A DNA stretch of 64,000 bases from Eudorina sp. 2006-703-Eu-15 (GCA_003117195.1 BDSI01000123.1:305966-369965); one strand, 5' to 3'; numbered from the stretch's first letter, positions 50,613 through 63,933 are shown. Numbers and translations: made by a program. Notes: generated by a model not told the origin, from the letters alone.

Positions 50613-51122
50613 ATAATTAGTGAAGAGCAGGTGTGAGGGGAGAAGCGCGGGGGCCCGGGGCAGTGCGAGGGGCCCGGGGGAACCCCGTTCGGAGCTCAAG
50701 GGGCTTGCCGGGCGAGGGACCCGGACACCATGCCCGCCCTGGAGGTAGGGCCCCGATGATCCGCGGCGGGTCCGCTGCAACGCGCCGTCGTCCTCCTCGG
50801 TTGGAGCGAGCGTCTGTTGATTGCCGCCGTGCAGTTCAGAAGATCTAAACCAAGCTCAGTGGATGGACTCGATATCTGCCCGCGAGCTACCGGTAGCTGC
50901 TTTGGAACGGGGCTCCTGTCTGACGTATTGCAGAGCGCGCAGGGGAAGGCGGAGGTTCATGGACGGTAAATGACCAGTCGTGCGGCCTGGTGGACCAGGA
51001 TGGGTGGTGGGCGTCCTCTTGGCGGCTGCAGCTACCGGGTCTCCGCTCGGATGCATGCGTACCCGACAGACAAGCAGTGAAACGCGGCCTCGCCAGGTGG
51101 CCAGCACAGCATCGGTCTGACG

Positions 51123-51140
51123 CGCCTCTCATGAGAGGCG
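51123..51140. repeat. 18-bp perfect palindrome
   Basis: CGCCTCTCATGAGAGGCG is a perfect 18-bp palindrome without a loop, directly at the left end of repeat D copy 2. It has no counterpart in copy 1, which reads AGGAGAGCCAATCCTGG there. Confidence 0.9.
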
Positions 51141-51310
51141 ATCCTGGCGCTTCAGTAACCTGGTGTGGTGGCCGGTATGGCTGCATGACCCGTTGAGCGT
51201 TGACCCCCCCCCCGCGGGTGATGGTGGATGGGTGTGCGGTCCTTGGCAGAGATGAGGCGGCTTTGAAGCTATCTGGGCCCGTTGGATCGCTTAGGGGTCC
51301 AACTTGTAAC
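51130..51310 (+). mobile_element. Dispersed repeat family D, copy 2
   Basis: Resembles 20430-20640. It ends in GGGTCCAACTTGTAACGGTT, again a TAAC-type terminus. Confidence 0.6.
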
Positions 51311-52461
51311 GGTTAAATAATGCAAAGCAAGGCAGTGCGGAGGGCAGGTTGACGACATTGCCCGCGTACAGGTCGGGGCAAACCCAGGTAGCCCCCGGTG
51401 CGCCCCCGTCCACTGCCAAAAGATTCGTGACACATGCATTTACGCATCAAATTTACACATGAAAGACCTCACAATTATTAAATGTTGACTGCATTTCCTC
51501 AGGGAACTGCCAAGTCCAAGAGCTGTGCCCTGCTTCGTACTGTACCGGTATAGGTATATACCGCCATTCTCGAACGATGGAACCCACAGTTCCAGTTCCG
51601 AATTCATTTTTGTCCACTAAAAGTAATGCAGTTACCGGTCTACATTTCGGCAAGTGTGAAGCCTGCGCGAACGAGGCCGGAACGCACCAACCGACGGTCA
51701 GACATCGGAAATATCAGGAACCTCAACGCCCGCTGGTTACGCACGGTCGCAAACATACAAATTAAGAAGACCGCTTTTTTAACTTAGTGCAAATTGGTTT
51801 GCGCTCCCCTCATTATTACTTCTTGCTTGCACCCACTGTTCTTCACGCAGCGCGCTGTACTCATGTGCGATTATCCACGCAAACCACATCAGATATACTA
51901 TTTAATACCCCTCATAAGTAATGCGGCGTGTCAGGCAGTACGCCAGGGTGAATCCTGATGCGCGATTGTCCCGCAACGAACCCAAACTGTGCTGCAATAA
52001 AATGCTCCATGATGACAGTTGAGGAGCACTTCTAAGTGAGTCAAGGGCGGGTACTCATAGATGACATGCGCCCATCGGCTCCCTCTGCTGCTCTTGGGCG
52101 TTTCTGGCTCCCTCTCAGCTCACAGGCATTTAACTTATATATCAGAAATGAGGCAGAGCTTCCTGCGTCGCAACCCGCAACCGCCCGTCACCAAGGTTTG
52201 GGAAGTAACCCCCCTTTACCCGTGTGCCCGCCCTAACTAACTGCCTCCACCACCGCACACACTACTGCCGTCCCCAGGCCTCACAGCCCTCGGCTGCTTC
52301 AACCGTCAACCGCCAACCTCTATCCCTCGACGTACGGCAACTGCAAGCAGCGAGAGAGAGGGAGAAACAACTCGTTTTGGCAGCCGGCGGGCCGAGTAGG
52401 CCGCAACGGCGGCGGCGGCGGTGGTTGAACGGCGCTGGGCGACCCGACGGTAGCAGCAGGT

Positions 52462-54633
52462 ATGCTCCCGGGACAACCGCTACAGCCGTCCAGACCGGCG
52501 CAGGCGACACCTATCAGCGGACTCAGATACTCATCCCCGGCGGTGTCCGGGACCGGCGCAGTTGGCGGCGGCGGCAGTGGGGTGCCGTACGGGCCCAGCG
52601 GGGATCTCCGGGCGGCGGCGGCGGCGGCGGCGGCGGGGACGCCAACGACGCCGACGGCCGCGCCGGGCGGATTGACAGGAGTGCCCGGGGGCGGGCTGGA
52701 GGTTGCAGCTGGAGGGTGTGGGAGCCTGCAGGAGCTGCCCCTCCCCTCGCTCACCCCTCCCGGACCCACACGTGGGTTGGCCAACCGCGGAACGCACCTG
52801 GCACCCGATCAACAGCAGCAGCACCCACAAAAGCTGCAGTCCCCAACCCAGTCCCGCCTGCAGCTGCAGCTGCAGCAACCTCAGCCCGCGGGGCTGGCGG
52901 CGGCGGCGACGGCGGCGGCGGCGGCGCAGCAGCAGCAGCCGCCGGACAGGACCGCCAACCCGATCACGACTAGCCCTGGCGGCGGCGGCGGCGGCGCCGG
53001 CGCCGGCGCCGGCGCGAGCCGGCGGGCAATCTTGCTGAGCCCCGTGGCGGATGCGCTGCTAGACGTGGAGGCCTCTACTCTGGCGCGGCAGCTGGGTGTG
53101 GGGAACGAAGAGGACGACGACGATGATGACGGGGAGGAGGAAGGGGACGGCGACGGGGCGGGGCCGGCGGAGGAGGACAACGACGGCGACGACGAGGCGG
53201 AGGAGGGCACGGGTGGTAAGGGCGCCACCAGTTTCCTCACGGGCCATTCAGTGGGGCGCGGTAGGGGCAGCCCTGTGAGAGCAGCCTCGGCTGCGGGGCC
53301 AGCGGGCCTGGACGGCGGCGGCGGTACGACAATGGCATCAACGGCGGCAGCGGTGCCGGAGGGCGGGCGCTCCGTGAGGGCTAGGTCGGGAGGTGCGGAG
53401 CACGGTGCGGCAGCAGCGGCGGATGTGGGGAGGCCGGGCGCGGCAGCTGCGGCGGCGGCAGCGGCGGCGGCGGCGGCGGCGGCGGGAGCAGAGGGCCCGG
53501 CGGGCGCGCCGCCACGGCGGCGGCCGTACCCGGGCATCCCGCGACAGCCCCGGCCCGACGAAGTGGGGCGCACCGAGTACTTCACCGCATGTGCGTGCTC
53601 CGTGTGGGTGTGTGGGAAAGAGATTCTGAGCCGGGAGACGTGTAAGCCTGTCGTACACATAAGAGGTAATGTAGGAAACCTCCCAGTCACCCAGAGGGCA
53701 GAGCACATCTAGGTAAGTACACATGTACATTGGCAGCTGGTTAGGGTGGGGCGTGTTCCTTCGCTAAACACACACGGTTCCTGCCTGGTGCCTGCCGTAC
53801 CGACACAACAGCACCCTGTACGTCATCACCCGTACCCTCCCCCCGTTCTCCACACACATCCACGCACAGGCCCCGCCCAGGGCTTGGAGTACCAGACCAT
53901 CCTGCGCGTGCACCGGCGGGCCATATTGTGCGGTGCCGTACGCAAATGCTCCAGGGGGGCCGGCGGCGGCGGCCGAGCCGCCGCCGCGGACCCCTCCGTC
54001 CACCCCGGCCACGGCCGCGCTCCCGGGCACGGCCCCAGGGGGCCCTCCTGGCTGCTGCTGAGCGGCGGCGAGGACGGCTACGTGCTGTGGGACTTGGGGC
54101 GGGGCCGGCCGCTGCTGGTGTCGCTGGAGGAGGAGGAGGAGGGCGAGCGGGAGGGCGGGGCGCCCTCGCGGACGGGGTCCGGGCAGCAGCAGCCGCAGCA
54201 GCCGCAGCAGCAGCAGCAGCAGCAGCCAGGGCCCGGGGGACCTGTTGGGCCGGCGGGGGGACTGTCGGCGTCGGGGGAGGCGGAGGTGGAGAGCCGCGCG
54301 ACGGTCAGGTGCGTGGGTTCAGAAGGGGGTTCAGAAGGGGGTTCAGAAACAAACCCAAACTTGTGGGGGGGGTGGACGCCGATGCGTGGGCGGGTGCGGG
54401 GTGGGTGGTTGGCTGGTGCTGGTGGGTGTGGGGTGTAAGGAGAAGTACGCCGCGAGGGGGGAGGTGTCGAGAGGGGGTTTGGGGTTGGGGGTGGCGGCGG
54501 CATTCGGAGTCTGCATCCCACCCTCTGTTGGGCCTTATCGACATGACGAGGACGGGCAAGATGGCCGCAGGCAGGCGGGCAGGCGCAGAGGCAGCAAATC
54601 AATCCGTAAGTCGGTCAGTCATTCAGTCAGTCG

Positions 54634-54694
<61 letters not shown>

Positions 54695-57600
54695 CCAGTC
54701 AGTCAGTCAGCCAGCCATCGGTTGTCGTCTCTGGGCCCTATTCCCCAGAGACGGGAACGGAGATGCAGTCCATCTCATCACGGCCCGGAGATGCAGTCCA
54801 TGCCGTCCACCGGACTTGGGATCTCACATCACAGGGCCCCCACAAGCCCAGCCCCAATCCTTACCACCCAGCGGGTGTATGCGGCCGGCTTGCTTCCGGG
54901 CTGGTCCCTGGTTTTCGCCACCGGCGCCCGCACCAGCATCCACACTCACGTACGAGTCCCTCCACGGCCTCCTCCGCGCGTTGAGTTGCATCCCATGCCG
55001 TCCCGAGTACTCCCAACCTCGCGCCCCTTTTTGCCGTACCTACCGCAGGGCCCTTCCCGCCCGCCCCCCTGGAGCCACCAACCTCACCGCCATCAAGCAG
55101 CTGCTGTCCTTCCAGCTGAGGGCGGGGGGATCCGACTCGGACCCGGACGGCGAGCGGGACGACGGCGGCGGCGAGGCGCGCGTCTCGCCCGGCCGCCGCC
55201 CCGGGGCCGGCGGTACGGCAACCGGTGACGGCAGTGACATGGACGAGCGTACTGCGGCGGCCTGGCAGGTGGGGGCCAGAGATGGGGGTGTGTACATGTC
55301 TCGTGCATGTTCTGGTTCCTCAGTTTCCTGAGGCCGCCGCGCGGCCCCCGGCCAGGCATCCTGCCACCGCGCGCGATGAAGATCCACCTGCGGCCTTTTC
55401 CGTCACAGCCATCGCCACCTTCGAACCTCCGCCTCACTTTGTTGGACTGGAGTTGCTCTGAGGTTACTCCTCTCATTTCATTGTGCCAGCCTTGCCGCTG
55501 ACCCGACCCGACCCGCCGGCTCTCCCCTCCCCTCCTCCTCCCCTCTGCCCTCTCCCCTCCCCTCCTCCTGCCTGCCCCTCTCCTCCTCCCCTCCCCTCCT
55601 CCTGCCCGCCCCTCCCCTCTCCTCTCCCTTCCCCTCCTCCCTCCGCCCCTCGCCTCCTCCCTCCCTTCCCCCCAGGGCGCCTCCTACCGCAACATGATCA
55701 CGGCGGTGGCCTTCGTGTCCGACCACCGGTGGGCCACGTGCCACCCAGGCGGGGCCATACGGGTGTGGGCGGCGGACGAGGTGAGCGCGGGGGGCCCGAG
55801 GGGGCCGAGGGGGCTGAGGCCCGGGAGGGGGATGAGGGAGCTGCGGCGAAGTTGGCGCGGAGGGATAGCTGGCTGTGCCGTGCTGTGCTGTGCCGTGCCG
55901 TGCTGTGCTGTGCTGTGCTGTGCTGTGCTGTGCTGTGCCGTGCCGTGCTATGCCCTATTCAGGGCGTTTTGGCTTTAACACCTAATTACCTTCTACCTAC
56001 CTACCTACCTACCTACCTACCTACCTACCTACCTACCTACCTGCCTACCTACCTACCTACCTACCTACCTACCTACCTACCTACCTACCTACCTACCTAC
56101 CTACCTACCTACCTACCTACCAGCCCTCCCGACGGCTCGGGCCCCCGGCATAACCGACGTGCACTTACATGTACGGCATGAACACGCACTGCCCCGCCCC
56201 CTAGACTTACTCCTCGGCCACCCTGGAGCGCACCCTGCACGGGCACGTGGGGTACATCAACAACATCGCGTCGTACGGTGGCGGGCGGTACGGCATCACG
56301 ACGGGGCTCGACACCACCGCGCGCAACTGGGACCTGGTGGAGGGCCGCCAGCTGTCCCTCTTCGGCGAGCACGAAAACGAGGTGTGTGGGTGGAGAGCTG
56401 TAAACATTTACAGCGGTCACTCTGAAGGTTCGGTTCAACTGCTTCGCCGAGCGGGCAAGACGAAGGGTGTGCGCATTAGAGGGGACCGAGCCGCGAGGTT
56501 TGTGGGTGGCCCGTTGCAAGAGGTAGAAACGAGAGCACCACCCTCCGCCCCTCGGCCCGTCGCGCCGCAACACCGGCGCCACCTAACCCTGCAAACCCGC
56601 CCGCCCGCCCTCCCGCCCTCGCCGCAGGTCACGGCGGTGGCTGTGATGGAGAGCGGCCGCATGGCGTTCACGGCCGCGGAGGTGGTCCCCGAGGTGGCGT
56701 CCGCCATGCTGTGGGACCCTGCCTCGGGTGAGCGGGCGGGCAGGGGCAGCCGGGGCGGGGGGGATGGGAGGGACCCCAGCTGGGCCCGCGGCGCGCGCGT
56801 GTTTGAATGTTGAATGTAACCGTTCCGTCCGAGTTGGCATTCCCTCATAGCGCTTGCTGGGAGCTGCTGCGCGCAGTGTGTTTCGTCGTCTTCGCCATGT
56901 CTTCCGGCCTCCGAGGGAGGGAGGGCAGGCGGGCGGGCGGGGCTGGAGCCGGGGGTTGGCAGGAGTGAGGAAGACGTCCGCCCGCAGCGTGTGTTATCAA
57001 AGAGAAAAGCTGAGCCGCGAACAAGCAGACCCGTGTCCAGCAATGCAACCGACGACTGAGACCGAGACCAGAGTTACCAATATGCCAGGGCGAAATATGT
57101 CGTCCATAAGGAGTCCCAAGGTGGTGTAGGCCGTGATGCTGCAGCGCCCCGTATCGTTGTCGAGCGCCGGTGGGCGCCGGGACGCCAGCAGAAGCAGCGG
57201 CTATGACGTCGTAGGCTAATGCAGATGAAAACTCTACTAAGCTACCTACTGATCCTAAGGTGCAGCAAAAGCAAGGGCGTATGCGTCAACAGCGCGTGCA
57301 ATGCCGACAGCAAGCAAGTGCCCGGCACAACCGTCCCAGCCCGTGCAGAAGGAAAAGATACGAGCTCCCCACTACGCCGGAAGCCCAAGCGCGCAAATGC
57401 ATGCTGCGCGCCGGGGATGCAGTTGGGCGGCGGGTGGGGGGCAACCGGGGGCAATAACAGGCGCAGGGGCAGCGGGGGCAACCACCGGCGCAGGGGCAAC
57501 AACAGACGCAAGGGCAAGAACAGGCGCCGGGGGCACGCGGGCGGGAGAAACCCAGGTGTGGCGCGTCCAAGAAAGACACCACGTAGACGACCCGCCACGG

Positions 57601-60600
57601 CGGCAGCGGGGACGCGAAAAGCTCGCGGTGGTCGACGGCTGACAAGAAGCTGGCGCGCTGCGCAAGGATGGCCGCCACGATGGGGTTGGGTGTCGGGTTG
57701 GCGGGGCTGATCACTCCCTGAACGCGCGTCGTAACACGCGCGCGTGGCTCCAGTGCCTCGGCGACCACCGTGGCGTTTAGCTCCGCCGCGCGCGCCTGGA
57801 AGGCTTCGAGTTCCTGCAGCCTGTGGGCCATGCGTGTGCACCTAACACGCGCCTAGGAGGACCCCCGCACCGCGACAAACCGGAAACCAGGAAAAGAAGA
57901 AACGTTGGGTGAGCGCCGGCGAGGTTAAGGACGAGCGGCTTGCTGGCTGATTGACTTGCTGCTCCACCCACAATGGCAGCGAAACGCCGTCGGCCCAGAG
58001 CGAGCTGCTGCTACCCGCAGCGTGTGTGTGTGCGTGTGTGTGCGTGTGCGTGCGCGCCGTCCGGCGCTCCTGTGCCGTACATGCCGTTGAGCGATTGGTT
58101 GTTTGGACAGTTGGAAGGTAATGATGAGGTATTTGTCCCCGACTGAGACCGTCTGGAATTTGACTCTCTCGTCGGGTCAAGTCGCTGCGGAGGGCGCATG
58201 ATATGGCACAACCCACCCACCCACCCCCACGGATGTGCACACATATGCAATTATACACATACTTAGGCACCATCCGGGGGCTTTTGTATTTCTGAAAGGT
58301 TATTTGTCGGGAATCGACAGACGGTACGGTACCGTTTTGCCCAATGGTGGCTGAGGTGGAGTGGCGGAGGCGGGGCCGGAGGTGGCGGCGGTGGCGCCGC
58401 GGAGGCCGCAGTGGCGCCCCGGCGATGGTTGGAGCTCTCGTGTATGTCGTACAAGATGGCGACGTAGGGGTGATTTGAATTCGAATTTAGTCCAGTCGGA
58501 CTGGACCTGTACTTCGTTCTAAGGCGGAGCTGCTTGGCTGCCGTGGCGCTATGCAAACACGCCAGAAAGGTGTGCGTCTGTACAGACATGTACTGCTGTA
58601 CGACTGTACGACTGCGCAAATGTAGAAAGCATGGGTCATCTTGCACACTTGTGACCGCCGCACCCCATCTCTCCTCACCCGCACCCCACCCACTCACTTT
58701 TCTTATACGGTACATACACACACACACACAGTAGCACACGGTCTGTTGCTTTCAGTTGGGTATATTGCGGTTACAACGAGAGGATCGAGGGGGCGGCGGG
58801 TGGAGGGGCAAGCAAGCCTGGAAGCAGGGAGTGGGGAGTGGGGGTTGAAGCGAGGTGACAAACCCAGAAGTGGGTGGCGGCGTGTGTATGCGCGTGTGGG
58901 GGGGGTGGGGAGGGAGCTAGCAGTTCTTCCATTTTCCCCTCCATCCCCTCGTCCCGCCGTCCCTCGCCGCACTCCTCGCCCGACCGCTCCCTCCCTCCAC
59001 CCCCTCCCTTCCCCAACCCCCCGCCCCTCGCCTCCCGCCCCCCTCTCCCCCCTCTCCAGGCAAGCTGCTCCACACGCTGTTGGGCCACCACGGCTGGCTG
59101 TTCGGACTGGCTCTCAGCGAGCGCAGGAAGATCGCGGCGGCGGTGGGGGAGCATGCCACCCTGTTCATCTGGAACACGGATACGGGTGGGTGGGTGGGTG
59201 GGTGGGTGATATGGGTGGATATGGGGTGGAGCCGCGCCGTGGAGAGCCTTTGCGGGGATGGATGACCGGATGCCAAGTTCCATTCCGCACTTCCTTGTCC
59301 ATCTGCTGGTGGTGTTGGCCACAGCGCCAACGTGCCATACACACGCGCGCGGGCTCCCTCCCCTCCTCCCTCCCCTCCCCGACCTCCTCACCTAGCTCCC
59401 CTCCCCGACTTGCCTGTCCTTCTTCCCCTCCCCTGCTCCCTCCCCCACACCTCACCGACTTCCTCCCCTCCCCTCCGCTCCCTCCCTTCCCCCCCCCCCA
59501 GGTGATCTGCTGCTGTCCAAGGTGGTGGCCAACGACGGGCTCCAGCGCTGGGCCTCCATCAACAGCGACGGCAACTTCCTGTGCTTCGGATCCGCGGTGC
59601 GGAGGGCGAAGGGCCAGAGGGCAGTAGGCAGGGGGCGGGGGGCCGCATGGGAGGGGGCGGGGGCCGCGGGGGAGGGGGCGGGGGCCTAAGGAAGGGGCGG
59701 GGGCCGCGGGGGAAGGTGCGGGAAGGTCGCCGTATGTTTGGAGCTCCGAGACCTGAGTTCCCAGGGCGCGGTGTCACCCCGCATGACTGCGTGTACGTGT
59801 ACATGCACATGTGAACCTGCCCGAGTCGGTCGCCGCAATCTGTGCCTGTCGTACGTGTACGACTGCAGGAGGGTGTCGTACGTGTCGTGGAGACGTACTA
59901 CGGGTGTGAGCTGGCCCGCTTCGACTCCACGTGGGTGGACCCCGACTTCCACTCCATCAGCGCGTGCTTCTTCTGCGACGACGAGGTGGGTGCGCGCCGC
60001 GTCCTCAGCATGTCAGCAAGTGAGACCTCCTAGTGCCCCGCCCCTTCCTTCCTTCCTTCCTTCCTTCCTACCGACCTCAGGCAGGCAGGCAGGCAGGCTG
60101 TGAAACCGCACCCCAGGCCCGGGCGCCCCGCACACCTCTGAACCAACACAACGGCCCGAAATAATCCCCCACCCCACACGCCAACCTACACCCCCACGCC
60201 CCGTCCCCACCCCGTCCCCACCCCGTCCCCACCCCGTCCCCGAGCTCCGGCCAGTCGGTCCCGCCCGCGCTCACCCGCCCTTACGTCAAAAAAGACAGCG
60301 ATACCGAAACAGAGCCGCCCGCCCGTGGCGTCCCCCCCTTCGCCCTTCCACCAAATAACCTTTACATCCCCCCGGCCCCCACCCCCACCCCCACCCTCCA
60401 CCCCCCACCCCCCCCGTAAACGCCCTCAGCTGCACGACGACCCGGAGCACTGGACCAACAAGTTCCTGTCACTCCAGGGAGACGCCGACGTAGGTGCCGT
60501 ACTGCGGCGGGCTCCTCCGTCCCGATCTGTTGTTGTTGTTGTGGTGGTGGTGGTGGTGGTGGTGGTGGTCTCTCATGCCTTCGCACCGCACAGACGTCCC

Positions 60601-63600
60601 CTTGTGGTTCCGGAGCCGGCACTGGAAACCTCCGGAGTCGGCGCCACGTCTCCTTCCGTCCGTCCTTAGGCTTGCGGTGCTCAACACCAAACAACCCGTT
60701 AAGAGTGCGAACACTCATCCTCGAGACTGTCTGCACCCGCCCCCATCACACCCTCTCGACCCTTCTTCCAGCTCCTCCTTTTCCTCCCCCTCCTTTCCTT
60801 CCGCCCCTCCGAATCGTTCCCTCACCCCCCATTGCCCATCGTTTCCCACCTTCCCCTCTCCTACCCTCCCCTTCTCCTCCCCTTGTCCTCCCCTCTCCTA
60901 CCCTCCCCTTCTCCTCCCCTTGTCCTCCCCTCCCTTCCCTGGCAGCTAAGTTCCCTCTTCCGGCCGCTAGCCACCTCCGCCTCCGGCCGCAACCTCAGCG
61001 CCGCCGCAGCAGCAACCCCCCTGGGAGGGGCCGCCGGCGGCAAGCAGCAGCAGCAGCAGCAGCAGACCGCGGCGGGCTCCAACGGCCTGGTAGTGGGGGC
61101 GGGCGGCGCCCTGTCCCTCCCGGGGGCCCTGTCCACATTGGGTGGCGTGGGAGCCGCCTCCGTGGCCCCCACCGGCAACCTGGCGGCGAATTCGGTGGCG
61201 TTTGGGGCCGTCGGAGGTGCCAGCGCCGGCCACCGCAGCGCCGTTCGCGCGAGGGTGCTGCACAGCGTGAGGGCGGCGGCGGCCCTGTAAGCGGCGGCGG
61301 GTTGGGTCGAGCGGGGTCGCGCGGGGTGGGGTGGCATGTGCGGGGTGGGGTGGGGTGGGGTGGGGTGGGGTGGGGTGGGGTGGGGTGGGGTGGGGTGGGG
61401 TGGGGTGGGGTGGGGTGGGGTGGGGTGGGGTGGGGTGGGGTGGGTGGGGTGGGGTGGGGTGGGGTGGGGTGGGGTGGGGTGGGGTGGGGTGGGGTGGGGT
61501 GGGGTGGGGTGGGGTGGGGTGGGGTGGGTGGGGTGGGGTGGGGTGGGGTGGGGTGGGGTGGGGTGGGGTGGGGTGGGGTGGGGTAAGGATTGGGGTGGGG
61601 TGCCCCGGTTGGGGCCCGTTGTAAGATGCGCGATGTACGGGGCTGCGGATCCGCTTATGCAGCGTGGTGTGAGCGGGGAGGCTGCGGCTGCCACCGATAA
61701 CCCGGGGGGCCCCACTTTTATTGGTTTACTCGGTGACGCGATCGGCCTATGCATGACCCCAGTCATCTCCCCACCGCGCAACGCCTCGTCCCCTCCCTTT
61801 CCTCCCCTCCCCTCCCCTCCCCCCCTCCCCCCCTCCCCGGGGCTTGACAGCGCCGCCATCGGCCGCGCGGCTGCCGCGGGGGGTCCCAACCACGACGCTG
61901 ACGACGAGTTCCAGGTACGGGATGTACGGCAGGACGGTGCGTGTGTGGCATGTACGGGACCAAATAGCCGCCGAGAACGCGTCACTCCTTCTTTCTCGCG
62001 AGGCGCCGCGCTCGACAGGGGTGCCCCTCCCCCTCCCCGCCATCGGGGCCTCCCTTTGCTCCCCTGGTGTCTGTTGACCTCGGCTGTCTCCAGAATTTGA
62101 ATTTGGATTCCAGTTCCGGGGTTCCGGGTCCGGTTGGCGTCGCGGGTTTTCATTATGCGGTGCAGACTGGCGCCGTCTGTCGCACCACAACAGAATGGGG
62201 CCACACCCACCTGAACCCAGATTCGTTGGTGGTGGATACCCCTTCTTTTGGAGCCCACATGGCTTCGGCGGTGTGTTGGGTGGGACGCAGGATGATGTTG
62301 ACGGCGACGACGAGGCGGGGCCCGGCTGCGGCGCCGGCAGCGGCACCGGCGGCGCGTCTAAGGTGTTCGCCGCCGTCAAGGCGCTCTCCGTCACCTCCGC
62401 CGCCCGCGCCTCCCACGGCGGCGGCGGCGGCGGCGGCGGCCCGGGGCGGCGCACGATCGCCTCCCGGCGGGTGGCGCCGCTGCCCGCCCGACTGGAGCGC
62501 GTCACCGGTGACCCCAAGGCGGTGTGTGGGGCGGCGGGGGCGGGGGGCGGGGGTATGGGTGGGTGGGTGGGTGGGTGGGTGGATGGGAGGGGGAGGGTGG
62601 GTGGGTGGATGGGAGGGGGAGGGTGGGTGGGTTGGTGGGGCGGCGGAAGGCGAGAGGACGGTCCACGTAATGCAGCGAGGGCGCCCGCACCTTTGCTAGC
62701 GGCCAGCTGAGGGGATGTCGGACACTTGCTTGGAGCGTGAGGAAGCGGGGAGGGGAGAGCAGCTGGGTGGTCGGTGGGGAGTGGTCACCGCTGAGCGGGG
62801 AGGGCCCCGGTAACGTCGGCCCCCATTTTCGCTCCCCCTCCAAGGAGAGGAGACATTTGATCGTTTCTGTGTTTAGACCGTGTTCCTTGACGTCGACGTT
62901 TCTCACCCCCTCCGGCTTCCTGAAACCCAACCGCCGTCGCCAACCCCCCTCCTTCCCTGCGACGCAGTCGTTCCCTGCGACGCAGTCCGTTGCTGCTCCT
63001 GGCAGCCTCCCCGCCGGGCCCCCAGCCGCCGCCGCCGCCACCTCGGCCGCCACAGCCGGTGGCGGCGGTGGCGGCGGCGGCGGCCTCCCTATCAAGACTG
63101 CTCGCTTCTCCCTGCCCGACCCTGAGGACACCGCCGACCTGCCCAAACCCAAAGGGGCCAAGCCCGGAGGCGGCGGAGGCGGAGGCGGCGGCGGCGGAGG
63201 CGGGGCAGAGACGGACGGCGCCGAGTCGGGTGGGGCGGTGCCGCAGCCGGCGGCGCTGCTGTCCATCACCGGGGGCTCTACTTCGCCGCAGATCTCCGTA
63301 CGGGCGATGAAGAGGATGAAGTCCGGCGTAGTCGGCGGCGGAGGGGCAGGCGGCGGCGGCGGAGGAGGAGGAGGGTGGCTTGTGGGTCGCGCGAGTGCAG
63401 AATCGCCCGCCACTAGCATGCGGCGGCGCCGTACCTCGACGAACGCCATCACTGGCGGCGGCGGCGGCGGCGGCGTGGCGTCTCGCCCGGCGAGTGCCGG
63501 CGGCGTGCTGACGGCGTGGGGTGGCGGCGCCGTAGGGCCGCGGCACGGGAGCGTGCTGGGGCTGGTGCCGGCGATGCCGGGGAGCGCGGCGGCGGGGGCG

Positions 63601-63643
<43 letters not shown>

Positions 63644-63928
63644 GGAACAGCGTCGTTAGTGCGACGGGCATCAGCCGATCCGGCCCCAGCGGGAATCTGC
63701 AGGACATGCTGGGCCATCGGTGAGTTGAGGCGGCCCAGGGAAGGGTGGCTAGGACTGTAGATGAACCGAGCTGGTCCACCTCCCAAGCCGTCACAACTGC
63801 GGCGGCGCCGCTGACGCACTGCCGTACGACCTGACCTCGTACCACCTTGTCGTACCGCTAGGGATGCCACGGAGCTGGAGATTTCCCCTTTCGGACGGCG
63901 CATCGTTTCTCTGTCTGGCGACGGCACG
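52462..63928 (+). CDS. Large WD40-repeat protein (3' end off window)
   Basis: A beta-propeller scaffold protein of unknown function; 1,341 codons are visible. Exons join in phase: 52462-53590, 53870-54308, 55049-55268, 55676-55780, 56205-56381, 56628-56727, 59060-59185, 59502-59596, 59869-59985, 60430-60489, 60946-61286, 61851-61914, 62291-62521, 62968-63719, 63862-63928. The start at 52462 is the first ATG after an in-frame stop at 52426. Exon 1 is disordered: Gln/Pro runs, an acidic block near residue 215-250 (EEDDDDDDGEEE) and poly-Ala. WD units include WLLLSGGEDGYVLWDL, GGAIRVWAADE, GLDTTARNWDL, HATLFIWNTDTG and EGVVRVVETYYG; another begins in the last exon (SLSGDGTV). Exons 11-14 form a long Gly/Ala-rich insert between WD units. 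I do not recognise the family. Exon 14 could also start at 62986. Confidence 0.75.
55884..55950. repeat. (TGTGC)n repeat
   Basis: About 14 copies of TGTGC/CGTGC lie in a WD40 gene intron. Confidence 0.9.
55990..56121. repeat. (CTAC)n microsatellite
   Basis: About 32 copies of the tetranucleotide with one CTGC lie in the same WD40 gene intron. It gives a spurious Tyr/Leu/Pro/Thr frame. Confidence 0.95.
61330..61585. repeat. (GGGGT)n array, about 50 copies
   Basis: A 5-bp unit runs from about 61330 to 61585, with shortened GGGT units at about 61441 and 61525. It lies in the intron 61287-61850 of the WD40 gene, so the transcript would carry a G-rich run able to form stacked G-quadruplexes. Confidence 0.95.
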
Positions 63929-63932
63929 GTGA

Positions 63933-63933
63933 G

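Larger units (their letters stand above)
48222..52461. other. Spacer between sulfotransferase B and the WD40 gene
   Basis: No gene recognised in 4.2 kb. It contains a G-rich tract at 48880-48920, a two- to three-copy 24-bp repeat (GTTGCAGTTTTGGGGGAAG) at 50180-50245, a LINE-type terminus at 50570-50612, a diverged one at 50752-50790, and repeat family D at 51130-51310. Several open frames here have random-looking composition. AT-richer DNA at 51400-52000 may include the WD40 promoter. Confidence 0.5.

Noticed and set aside
49703..50620. 305-codon plus-strand frame in the spacer before the WD40 gene
   Set aside because: Its composition is random-looking and Gly/Arg-rich, it has no motif, it overlaps other equally long frames on both strands, and it runs into a LINE-type terminus.
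52224..52973. Alternative 249-codon frame at the start of the WD40 gene
   Set aside because: It overlaps exon 1 in another frame. Only the frame from 52462 runs to a phase-1 donor that joins the WD exons.
60946..61290. Gene end at the TAA at 61288-61290
   Set aside because: The TAA overlaps a good donor (CT|GTAAGC) in phase 2, which joins exactly to the phase-2 acceptor at 61851. The stop reading is kept only as a possibility.
61330..61585. Telomere-like G-rich repeat
   Set aside because: GGGGT does not match the TTTTAGGG-type telomere of volvocine algae, and the array sits inside an intron flanked by in-phase exons.
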